Origin: Vicinamibacterales bacterium
GTDB taxonomy: Bacteria > Acidobacteriota > Vicinamibacteria > Vicinamibacterales > UBA8438
NCBI GenBank assembly: GCA_029940535.1
Contig: JAPYUM010000004.1
Coordinates: forward strand, 24,296-88,295
Length of the DNA stretch: 64,000 nt
Direction: 5' to 3'
Below, piece by piece: positions 44,403-51,932 of this stretch. Each line of letters begins with the position of its first letter. The stretch's first letter is position 1. The notes under the pieces are model-generated. The model was given only the letters and a program-made list of their open reading frames with translations. It was not told the origin of the DNA and ran no database searches. Position numbers and translations under genes: made by a program.

Positions 44403-44410
44403 ATTATAAT
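44403..44410. promoter_or_regulatory. Palindromic -10 box shared by divergent promoters
   Basis: ATTATAAT contains TATAAT on the plus strand (44405-44410) and on the minus strand (44408-44403), the only such AT-rich box in this gap. On the minus strand the expected start point is about 7 nt downstream, at the GTG of the sugar kinase, predicting a leaderless mRNA. On the plus strand nagZ begins 47 bp away. No convincing -35 is visible on either side. Confidence 0.5.
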
Positions 44411-44456
44411 GGGCTCCGGTAGTCTGCGCTGAAACCCCAGTTCCAACCATTGTCAC

Positions 44457-45545
44457 GTGAAGAAACTACATCGTCACATTGGACAGCTTGTGGTGGCCGG
44501 GTTCGATGGGTACGTGGTGCCCATCGAGCTGCGCGCCCTGGCCCGCGAGTGGGACTTGGGGGGGGTGGTGCTGTTTGGGCGGAATGTCGAGGCACCGGAG
44601 CAAGTGGCCGAGCTTGCGTTCGAGGCGCAGGAGTTGGCGCACGACGTCCCGCTCTGGATCGGCGTCGACCAGGAAGGCGGCCGCGTGGCGCGTCTCCGCG
44701 CCCCGTTCACAGAGTGGCCGCCGATGGAAGGGCTCGGCCGCCAGCGTGACGACGGTCTGGCCGGGCGGTTCGCGGCCGCCCTGGCCGACGAGCTCTCCGC
44801 GGTCGGGGTCTCGCTGGACTTCGCTCCGGTCCTCGATATCAGGCACGACGGGGCGGACCCCGTCATCGGCGACCGGGCGCTGTCGTCCGACCCGGCGACG
44901 GTCGGTCGCATCGGCGCGGTCATCATCGAGACGCTGCAGCGAAACGGCATTGCCGCGTGCGCGAAGCATTTTCCCGGGCACGGGGACGCCCGCGCCGACT
45001 CTCACGCAGAACTGCCGGTCATCGAGCATCCACCGGAGCGTCTGCGCGAGCAGGACATGGCCCCGTTCCGGGCGGCGGTTGGCGCCAACGTGGCGGGGGT
45101 CATGACCGCCCACATTCTGTATCCGGCGTTGGATGTGGAGCAGCCCGCCACATTATCCCGAACCATCGTGCGCGACCTGCTTCGGGACGAGATCGGACAC
45201 CGGGGGTTGGTCGTGACCGACGACCTGGAGATGGGCGCGATCACCCAGACGCACACGGTTGAGCAGGCGGCGGTGGCCGCCCTCGACGTCGGCTGCGATA
45301 CCGCGCTGCTGTGCGGCACCTCGGTGGAGCGCCACGTGTCCGTATTGGAGGCGATCATCCGTGCCGTCGAGGCAAAGACGCTCGCGGTCCGGACCGTGGA
45401 AGACGCGTTGGCCCGGCAACGGCGGGTGAAGGGGCGCTTTCTGGCCGGGGCACGTCCGCGCCGGCCGCTCTCCGGCACGGCGCTCCAGGCGCGTCTGGGA
45501 ACCTCGGCGCACCAGGCGGTGGCCGAAGAAATTGCGAGGGCATGA
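44457..45545 (+). CDS. nagZ: Beta-N-acetylhexosaminidase (GH3)
   Basis: Removes GlcNAc from GlcNAc-anhydroMurNAc muropeptides in peptidoglycan recycling. The 362-aa product: GQLVVAGFDG, WDLGGVVLFGRNVEAPEQVAEL, IGVDQEGGRVARLRAPFTEWPPM, GVSLDFAPVLDI, the GH3 histidine-loop signature KHFPGHGDARADSHAELP, and the nucleophile-bearing VTDDLEMGAI. A long C-terminal tail with RQRRVKGRFL follows. GTG start at 44457. It opens a run of peptidoglycan genes and is divergent from the sugar kinase. Confidence 0.95.
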   Translation: MKKLHRHIGQLVVAGFDGYVVPIELRALAREWDLGGVVLFGRNVEAPEQVAELAFEAQELAHDVPLWIGVDQEGGRVARLRAPFTEWPPMEGLGRQRDDGLAGRFAAALADELSAVGVSLDFAPVLDIRHDGADPVIGDRALSSDPATVGRIGAVIIETLQRNGIAACAKHFPGHGDARADSHAELPVIEHPPERLREQDMAPFRAAVGANVAGVMTAHILYPALDVEQPATLSRTIVRDLLRDEIGHRGLVVTDDLEMGAITQTHTVEQAAVAALDVGCDTALLCGTSVERHVSVLEAIIRAVEAKTLAVRTVEDALARQRRVKGRFLAGARPRRPLSGTALQARLGTSAHQAVAEEIARA

Positions 45546-45594
45546 TGAGACCGTGGGCCCACGCGAAGGCGATATGGCTCGGGCCGCCTGATTC

Positions 45595-46530
45595 ATGGCC
45601 AGGTCGATGATGCGGAAGCCACGGGCGCTCAGACCGGGAGATCGAATTGCGCTGGTGGCTCCGGCGAGTCCGTTCGACCGCGACCGTTTCGACGCCGGGG
45701 TGACGGAGATTGAGCGACTCGGCCTGACCCCGGTCGTCACCGAGGGAGTCTTCGCCCGGCGCGGGTATGTCGCGGGCGATGCCCAAAGTCGGGCGGCTTC
45801 GCTCGCCGCGGCGTGGTGTGACCGCTCGATCGCGGCGGTCATGGCCGCGCGCGGAGGGTATGGGAGCGCTCAGCTACTGCCGTTTCTCGATCTCGCGGTT
45901 TTTCGCGCGTCGAACAAGCCGTTCATCGGACACAGCGACCTGACCGCGCTCCTGACGTGTCTGACCTGCTACTGCGCGACAACCTGTTTTCACGGGCCGA
46001 TGGTGTTGAATCTGGCCGGCGGGGAGGCGCGCTACGACCGTGATTCCTTCGTGCGGTCGCTCATGACGACAGAGCCGGTGGGGGAGCTTGCGCCGGAGGG
46101 GCTCGTGCCGTTCAGGTCGGGTGTGGCGGCTGGAATCCTGATGGGCGGTACGCTGACCCAGCTGGTGGCGTCACTCGGCACCCCGTTCGCCTTCGCACCC
46201 CCGCCTGGATACATCCTGTTGCTCGACGAAATCGGCGAGCGGCCCTATCGCCTGGATCGGATGTTGACGCAACTCTCGTCCAGCGGGCTTCTGGCCCGAG
46301 CGTCGGGCGTCGTGTGTGGCGAGTTCCCGGACTGCGACGAGCCGGGCGGGCGCCCAACCGCTCGTGAGGTCATGGCGGAACTGTTCGACACGGTCCCGGG
46401 TCCGGTGGTCTTCGGGTTCCCGACGGGGCACACCAGGGGGCCGGCCTTCACGGTGCCACTCGGGGTCCAGGTGACGCTCGAGGCTGGTCATCGGTCCCGG
46501 CTCGTGGTGACGGAGTCGGCTGTCGTATGA
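45595..46530 (+). CDS. ldcA: LD-carboxypeptidase (murein tetrapeptide carboxypeptidase)
   Basis: Serine peptidase S66 that trims the terminal D-Ala from recycled tetrapeptides. The 311-aa product: LRPGDRIALVAPASPFDRDRFDAG, VMAARGGYGSAQLLPFLD, FIGHSDLTALLTCL with the nucleophile Ser in GHSD, HGPMVLNLAGG, GYILLLDEIGERPYRLDRMLTQL and FGFPTGHTRGPAFTVPLG with the catalytic His. Start ATG 45595, with a second pair of ATGs at 45607-45610 as alternatives. Its TGA overlaps the mpl ATG by four bases (ATGA). Confidence 0.93.
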   Translation: MARSMMRKPRALRPGDRIALVAPASPFDRDRFDAGVTEIERLGLTPVVTEGVFARRGYVAGDAQSRAASLAAAWCDRSIAAVMAARGGYGSAQLLPFLDLAVFRASNKPFIGHSDLTALLTCLTCYCATTCFHGPMVLNLAGGEARYDRDSFVRSLMTTEPVGELAPEGLVPFRSGVAAGILMGGTLTQLVASLGTPFAFAPPPGYILLLDEIGERPYRLDRMLTQLSSSGLLARASGVVCGEFPDCDEPGGRPTAREVMAELFDTVPGPVVFGFPTGHTRGPAFTVPLGVQVTLEAGHRSRLVVTESAVV

Positions 46531-47951
46531 AGGTCTATCTCATCGGCGTCTGCGGCACCGCGATGGCCACGCTGGCCGCAATGCTGAGCGACCGGGGCCA
46601 TGCGGTGCACGGATCTGACGCGCATGTCTATCCGCCGATGAGCGACTTCCTGGCCGCTCGGGGGATCACGTGTCTCGACGGATTCGACGAGGCGCACATC
46701 ACCTCGGACATCGAGCTCGTGGTCATCGGGAATGCCGTGTCCCGCGGCAATCCCGAGGTCGAAGCGGTACTGGACCGCAAACTCCGGTATCGGTCGTTGC
46801 CGGAGATGGTGCGTGAGACGTTTCTCTGGGACCGAGACTCCATCGTCATCGCCGGGACCCACGGCAAGACCACGACCGCATCTTTGGTGAGTTGGGTGCT
46901 GGCCGACGGGGGACGTGATCCGAGTTTCCTCATCGGCGGGTTGGCCGCTAATTTCGACTCGAGCTACCGATTGGGCGAGGGGCGAGAATTTGTCATTGAG
47001 GGCGATGAGTATGACAGTGCGTTCTTCGACAAAACCGCGAAGTTCCTGAAGTATCTGCCGAACGTCGCGGTGGTCGGCAATCTCGAGTTCGACCACGCGG
47101 ATATCTATGATGACTTCGAGGCGATTCGTCTCGCCGTACGACGTCTGGTCTCGCTGTTACCGCGCGGGGGGAGTCTGGTGCTCGGTGCCGACAACGCGGC
47201 GGCGCTGGAGATCGCCGAGGGTGCGCCGTGCCCGGTCACGACCTTCGGACTGGTGAGCACCGCGGACTGGCGGGCCACCGACATCGAGACGTCGCCCGAT
47301 GGGATGACCTTCGGGGTGGAGCACCGCGGGGCCCGAGTGAGCGAGGTGCAGGTCCCGCTGGTGGGGGCGTTCAACGTCAGAAACGTGCTCGCCGCCATCG
47401 CGGTGGCGCACGGAGTAGGGCTCGACATGCCCACCATCGCTGCCACGCTCGCCCGATTCAAGGGGGTCAAGCGGCGGCTGGAAGTGCGTGGCCGGGCTCG
47501 GGGTGTCACCGTGTTCGACGACTTTGCGCATCACCCCACAGCGGTCAGGGAAACGCTGGCCGGCGTGCGCGCGGCGTTCCCGTCGCGAACGATCTGGGCG
47601 GTGTTCGAGCCACGGTCGGCCACGGCCTGTCGGCGGGTCTTTCAGGTGGAGTTCGCCGCCGCTTTCCATCAGGCCGACGAAGTGATCGTCGGTCCGGTCT
47701 ACCGGTCGTCATTGCCGGACGACGAGCGGCTGTCCGAGTCTGAGCTCGTGGACGGGATTCGACGCACCGGTCCTCGCGCCCGACATTTCGCCGATGTAGC
47801 CGACATCGTGCGAGCGGTGGCCGCGGAGGCCGGTGACGGAGACCAGGTCGTGGTGATGTCGAACGGCGGGTTCGGCGGGATTCATCAGCGACTACTGGAC
47901 GCCCTGTCCGCCCCAGAAACGCCGTCCGCCGGCGTAGCCTCCGTCAAATAA
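46527..47951 (+). CDS. mpl: UDP-MurNAc:L-Ala-gamma-D-Glu-mDAP ligase
   Basis: Religates recycled tripeptide to UDP-MurNAc. The 474-aa product has the Mur ligase layout: VYLIGVCGTAMATLAAMLSDRGHAVHGSDAHVYPPMSD, the ATP P-loop IAGTHGKTTTASLVSWVLAD, Mpl-specific FVIEGDEYDSAFFDKTAKFLKYLP, NLEFDHADIYDD, GAFNVRNVLAAIAVA, FKGVKRRLEVRG and the C-terminal FDDFAHHPTAVRETL. Mpl matches better than MurC because of the EGDEYD and KFLKY motifs. It sits between ldcA and pxpB, and its TAA shares one base with the next ATG. Confidence 0.95.
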   Translation: MKVYLIGVCGTAMATLAAMLSDRGHAVHGSDAHVYPPMSDFLAARGITCLDGFDEAHITSDIELVVIGNAVSRGNPEVEAVLDRKLRYRSLPEMVRETFLWDRDSIVIAGTHGKTTTASLVSWVLADGGRDPSFLIGGLAANFDSSYRLGEGREFVIEGDEYDSAFFDKTAKFLKYLPNVAVVGNLEFDHADIYDDFEAIRLAVRRLVSLLPRGGSLVLGADNAAALEIAEGAPCPVTTFGLVSTADWRATDIETSPDGMTFGVEHRGARVSEVQVPLVGAFNVRNVLAAIAVAHGVGLDMPTIAATLARFKGVKRRLEVRGRARGVTVFDDFAHHPTAVRETLAGVRAAFPSRTIWAVFEPRSATACRRVFQVEFAAAFHQADEVIVGPVYRSSLPDDERLSESELVDGIRRTGPRARHFADVADIVRAVAAEAGDGDQVVVMSNGGFGGIHQRLLDALSAPETPSAGVASVK

Positions 47952-48616
47952 TGCCGACATGGCGCATCGCGATGACGGGGGACGCCGCCGTGACCGTCTC
48001 CTTCCCGGCGCGGATCGACCGGGACATCAGCGCTCGGGTGGTGGCATTGGCGGAGACGGTCCGGGCGGCGGGATACCCCGGGGTCCGGGATGTCGTGCCG
48101 AGCTACCATTCCGTGACCGTGTATCTGGACCCGATTCGGACAGATCTCGACTCCCTCTGGACGACGCTGGAGGAGGCCGCGGCCGCCCCGCTCGAGTCCG
48201 GGCGGCCCCAACGGGACATCGTCGTCCCCGTGGTGTACGGCGGAGACGCCGGCCGAGATCTGGCCGAGGTCGCCCGCTTTGCCGGGGTTTCTCCGGATGA
48301 GGTGATTCGACTCCACACCCAGCGGCGCTATCGAGTGTATATGGTGGGTTTTCTGGCCGGTTTCCCCTATATGGGCATTGTCGACCCGCGGATCGCGATC
48401 CCGCGTCGGGCCACCCCGCGGCCGGCGGTCGCGGCCGGGTCCGTGGGCATCGCGGGGGCGCAGACCGGGATCTACCCGGCCACGGCGCCTGGGGGCTGGC
48501 ATCTGATTGGTCGCGCGACGGTGGAGCCGTTCGACCCACGGCGTGACCCACCGTGTCCGTGGCGACCGGGTGACGTGGTCACGTTCGAGTCGGTGAGCGA
48601 GGGTGGCGGGCGGTGA
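47951..48616 (+). CDS. pxpB: 5-oxoprolinase subunit PxpB (KipI family)
   Basis: Part of the PxpABC 5-oxoprolinase that opens pyroglutamate with ATP. The 221-aa product: ALAETVRAAGYPGVRDVVPSYHSVTVYLDP, VVPVVYGGDAGRDLAEVARFAGVSPDEVIRLHTQRRYRVYMVGFLAGFPYMGIVDPRIAIPRRATPRPAVAAGSVGIAGAQTGIYPATAPGGWHLIGR, the KipI/PxpB core with GFxPGFPYM and QTGIYP motifs. It overlaps both mpl and pxpC. The pxpA subunit (LamB/YcsF) is not in the window. Confidence 0.9.
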   Translation: MPTWRIAMTGDAAVTVSFPARIDRDISARVVALAETVRAAGYPGVRDVVPSYHSVTVYLDPIRTDLDSLWTTLEEAAAAPLESGRPQRDIVVPVVYGGDAGRDLAEVARFAGVSPDEVIRLHTQRRYRVYMVGFLAGFPYMGIVDPRIAIPRRATPRPAVAAGSVGIAGAQTGIYPATAPGGWHLIGRATVEPFDPRRDPPCPWRPGDVVTFESVSEGGGR

Positions 48617-49569
48617 CCATCCGACTCGTGGACCCAGGGCTGTTGACCACCGTGCAGGACCGCGGGCGGTGGGGCCGTCAATCGCTTGGGGTCCCGGTGG
48701 CGGGGCCGATGGACGAGGTGTCACATCAGCTCGCGAACGTCGTGGTGGGTAACCCGGCTGACCGCGCGACTCTCGAGGTGACACTGGTGGGCCCGGCGCT
48801 CGAATTTCTCGCTGACATGACGTTCGCGGTCACTGGCGCGCAATTCGAGATGCGTCTCGACGACACCGCCGTCCAGATGGGGGTCGCCCATCGGGCCGGT
48901 CGCGGGAGCATTCTGCGATTCGGATCCCGCGGCGCCGGCGCCCGCGCGTATATCGGGGTTGCTGGGGGTATTGACGTCCCGCTGGTGCTCGGAAGTCGAA
49001 GCACCGATCTGGCCAGTGGGTTCGGAGGGTTGGCTGGGAGACGATTGCGTGAAGGGGACCAGCTGGCGGTGGGCCCATGGGAGGGACGAGCGCCACGGCG
49101 CGTGTCACTGAGTCCGCCGTTCGTGCTGCCGGAGGGCGGGAGCCGTATCCGGGCGATCGCCACCCCCGACGACGATGACCCCGGCCCGCGGTGCGGAGAC
49201 GCGGCGCTGGCGGGCTTCACCACGACCCGCTTCACGCTGGCGGCCGAGTCGAATCGGATGGGATACCGGCTGTGTGGGCCGCCGCTCGCGCTGGCGGACG
49301 AGACCCCCGTCTTGTCGGCCGCAACGCCGTTCGGTACCGTGCAGGTGCCACCGTCCGGGCACCCCATTCTGTTGATGGCCGACCGGCAAACCACCGGCGG
49401 ATACGCGAGGATCGCGACCGTGATCAGCGCCGATCTTCCGGTGGCTGGCCAGCTCGGCCCGGGCGATTGGATTCGATTCGAGCTGTGTGATCGACGGTCG
49501 GCGGTTGCCGCGCTGATCGCCCAACAGCAGACACTGATGCGGGTCACCCGATGTCCAGCCAAGCTGTAG
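48613..49569 (+). CDS. pxpC: 5-oxoprolinase subunit PxpC (KipA/biotin-dependent carboxylase-like)
   Basis: Partner of PxpB. The 318-aa product: IRLVDPGLLTTVQDRGRWGRQSLGVPVAGPMDEVSHQLANVVVGNPADRATLEVTLVGPALEF, AYIGVAGGIDVPLVLGSRSTDLASGFGGLAGRRLREGD, TTRFTLAAESNRMGYRLCGPPLA and GHPILLMADRQTTGGYARIATVISADLPVAGQLGPGDWIRFE, which are the family hallmarks. It overlaps pxpB by four bases and murB by 19. No transport gene is nearby, so the substrate source is not shown. Confidence 0.9.
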   Translation: MTIRLVDPGLLTTVQDRGRWGRQSLGVPVAGPMDEVSHQLANVVVGNPADRATLEVTLVGPALEFLADMTFAVTGAQFEMRLDDTAVQMGVAHRAGRGSILRFGSRGAGARAYIGVAGGIDVPLVLGSRSTDLASGFGGLAGRRLREGDQLAVGPWEGRAPRRVSLSPPFVLPEGGSRIRAIATPDDDDPGPRCGDAALAGFTTTRFTLAAESNRMGYRLCGPPLALADETPVLSAATPFGTVQVPPSGHPILLMADRQTTGGYARIATVISADLPVAGQLGPGDWIRFELCDRRSAVAALIAQQQTLMRVTRCPAKL

Positions 49570-50549
49570 GAGGCCGCGGGCACCCGCATCCAGACCAGAC
49601 CGATCGCCGGTTGCGCGCGGTATTTGGCGACCGGGTCGGCCGCCAGGTGCCGCTGGGTGAGCTGACGACGTTTCACACCGGTGGGGCGGCCGAGTGGCTG
49701 GTCGAGACCCGTAGCCCGGATGACATTGTGACCGCGGTCTGTCTGACGCGCGACCTCTCGGTGCCACTCACCGTGCTCGGCGGCGGCTCCAACGTGCTGG
49801 TGGGTGACGGGGGCGTGCGCGGGTTGGTGCTGCGGGTCCGACACGGCGCCATGGGTCGTGTCGACGCGCATCACGTGCGGGCTGACTGCGGCGTGACGAT
49901 CAACGGCCTTGTGCGGTGGACCGTTCACCGCGGGCTCGGCGGTCTCGAGCGGTGGGCCGGGACGCCAGGTACGGTGGGTGGGGGGATCTGCGGGAACGCG
50001 CATTTCGACGACCAGTTGCTGGGTGATAAGGTGACGGCGGTTGGTCTCGTCGATCGGGCTGGACGCGTCGCGCGTGTGCCGGCCTCGGACATGGGCTTCG
50101 GCTACGACGAGAGCCGTGTGCAGCACACCGGCGAACTGGTGCTGTGGGCCGAGTTTGCGGTCGCGGCCGGTGCGGTGACGGCGTTGCGGGCGGCCGCGCG
50201 CCGTTCGCTCGCCTTCCGCAAGCGTACCCAGCCGCTCGACCGGGCATCGGCCGGCTGTGTCTTTCAGAATCCCCGGCCCGACGATGGTCCGCTCCCGGAC
50301 GGCGTGCCCCGATCGGCCGGGGCGCTGGTCGACCTGGCCGGGCTCAAGGGCCATCGGGTGGGAGCCGCCGCGGTGTCGCCGGTGCACGCCAATTTCATCG
50401 TCAACGAGGGCGGGGCCTCGGCCCGCGATGTGCGCGCGCTCATCGAGCGATGCCGCGCGACCGTGCGCGAGCGATTCGGGCTCGTCTTGCGGGACGAGCT
50501 GATGTACCTCGGTGAGTTCGAGACCGAGGGTGGAAACGAGGTGGGATGA
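49551..50549 (+). CDS. murB: UDP-N-acetylenolpyruvoylglucosamine reductase
   Basis: Reduces enolpyruvyl-UDP-GlcNAc to UDP-MurNAc with NADPH and FAD. The 332-aa product: PLGELTTFHTGGAAEWLVE, LTVLGGGSNVLVGDGGVRGLVLRV, WAGTPGTVGGGICGNAHFDDQLLGDKV, FGYDESRVQHTGELVL, FRKRTQPLDRASAGCVFQNP, AGALVDLAGLKGHRVGAAAVSPVHANFIVNEGGASARDVRALIE. The proton-donor position in SAGCVFQNP is Cys rather than Ser, a known variation. It overlaps both pxpC and murA; the gene order reductase-then-transferase is as in many peptidoglycan clusters. Confidence 0.95.
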   Translation: MSSQAVGGRGHPHPDQTDRRLRAVFGDRVGRQVPLGELTTFHTGGAAEWLVETRSPDDIVTAVCLTRDLSVPLTVLGGGSNVLVGDGGVRGLVLRVRHGAMGRVDAHHVRADCGVTINGLVRWTVHRGLGGLERWAGTPGTVGGGICGNAHFDDQLLGDKVTAVGLVDRAGRVARVPASDMGFGYDESRVQHTGELVLWAEFAVAAGAVTALRAAARRSLAFRKRTQPLDRASAGCVFQNPRPDDGPLPDGVPRSAGALVDLAGLKGHRVGAAAVSPVHANFIVNEGGASARDVRALIERCRATVRERFGLVLRDELMYLGEFETEGGNEVG

Positions 50550-51844
50550 GTTCAGGTATCGCTCCAACCGGGGAAGCACTGACAACGTTGGTGGTCGAGG
50601 GTGGCCACCGGCTGATGGGTCGGCTCCAGGTCGAGGGCAACAAAAATTCGGCCTTGCCGCTGCTTGCGGCCTGTTTGCTGACCGACGCGCCGTGTGAGCT
50701 GACGAACGTACCTCGGATCAAGGACGTGCACGTCATGGCTGATCTGCTCCAGGGGCTCGGGGCCTCGGTGGAGGGGGTGGGCACAACGCGGCTCCGTGTG
50801 CAGTGCGCGCGGGTCACCGGTGACGAGCCGGACCGACGGTTAGTGGGACGGCTCCGCGGGTCGGTGCTGCTGTGTGGCCCGCTGTTGGCGCGCTGCGGGC
50901 GGGTGCGGCTGGCTCCGCCGGGTGGCGACTTTCCAGCGCGACGCACGTTGTCGGCACATCTCCAGGCGCTGGGGGCGATGGGGGTTCGACGCCGCGAGGA
51001 CACGGCCGCTGACTACGTGCTGGAAGCGCCGGGTGGCCTGGTGCCGGCCTCGGTGTATCTCGAGGAGGCGTCGGTGACCGGGACCGAAACCGCGCTGCTG
51101 GCGGCGGCCGCCGCCCCCGGCGAGAGTGAGATCCGCCATGCCGCCTGTGAGCCCCACGTGGTGGAGCTGTGCGAGTTTCTGACCCAGATGGGGGCGGAGG
51201 TCGCTGGCGCCGGCACTCCGACCATTCGTGTCTCCGGCGGGGCCCGGTTTGGCGGCGCCACCCACCGTTTGAGTGGTGACTACATCGAGGCCGGCAGTTG
51301 GGCCGTGGCGGCGGCGGTCACCGGCGGCGAGTTGGAGGTCGGCGGCGCCCGCGCCGGCGATCTGGAGCCGATCACCGCGATCTTGCGTCGCATGCAGGTG
51401 GACTGCGACGTCGACGCGGACCGTCTCCGCGTTCGCCCGTCCTCACCGGTCGCCATCCGGCAGATCACCACGGCGCCGTGGCCGGGGTTTCCGAGCGATA
51501 TGGTCAGCTTGATCAGTGTGCTGGCGACGCAGGCGACGGGGCGCACGTTGGTGCACGACTGGATGTACGAGCTTCGGCTGTTCGCCCTGGAGCAGTTGAG
51601 CGGCATGGGCGCGAACCTGTTCCTGTGTGATCCGCACCGGATGATCGTGGACGGTCCGGCTCGTCTCACCGGGCGCACGCTGGACAGCCGGGACCTTCGC
51701 TCCGGCATGGCCCTGATCGCCGCGGCGCTGGCCGCGACCGGAACAAGTCGTATCCAGCCGTTGGAGACGGTCGAGCGGGGCTACGCGCAACTGGTTGAGC
51801 GATTGCGCGCGCTGGGTGCGCAGATCGACGTGGAGCAGGGGTAG
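50546..51844 (+). CDS. murA: UDP-GlcNAc 1-carboxyvinyltransferase MurA, Cys-to-Asp active-site form
   Basis: First committed step of peptidoglycan synthesis: transfers enolpyruvate from PEP to UDP-GlcNAc. The 432-aa product: VEGGHRLMGRLQVEGNKNSALPLLAACLLTD with the active-site Lys-Asn (residues 33-34), IKDVHVMADLLQGLGA, PGGDFPARRTLSAHLQALGAMG, DYIEAGSWAVAAAV, and PWPGFPSDMVSLISVLATQATG with the catalytic Asp. In the loop where E. coli has PGGCxIG (Cys115), this protein has Asp128. Asp at this position occurs in Mycobacterium and Chlamydia MurA and confers intrinsic fosfomycin resistance. The four-base overlap with murB shows coupling. Confidence 0.92.
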   Translation: MSSGIAPTGEALTTLVVEGGHRLMGRLQVEGNKNSALPLLAACLLTDAPCELTNVPRIKDVHVMADLLQGLGASVEGVGTTRLRVQCARVTGDEPDRRLVGRLRGSVLLCGPLLARCGRVRLAPPGGDFPARRTLSAHLQALGAMGVRRREDTAADYVLEAPGGLVPASVYLEEASVTGTETALLAAAAAPGESEIRHAACEPHVVELCEFLTQMGAEVAGAGTPTIRVSGGARFGGATHRLSGDYIEAGSWAVAAAVTGGELEVGGARAGDLEPITAILRRMQVDCDVDADRLRVRPSSPVAIRQITTAPWPGFPSDMVSLISVLATQATGRTLVHDWMYELRLFALEQLSGMGANLFLCDPHRMIVDGPARLTGRTLDSRDLRSGMALIAAALAATGTSRIQPLETVERGYAQLVERLRALGAQIDVEQG

Positions 51845-51932
51845 GACACGCTACCCGTCCTTGGTTGGGTCGCGATCCTCGCAGGAGGGGGTTCCCTTTA
51901 GCGAGGGCCGCAGGCTAGCGTTGCCTGGGCGC

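Noticed and set aside
48726-50585. 619-aa open frame antisense to pxpC and murB
   Set aside because: Shadow of two well-supported genes; composition is low-complexity Arg/His/Pro and shows no family motif.
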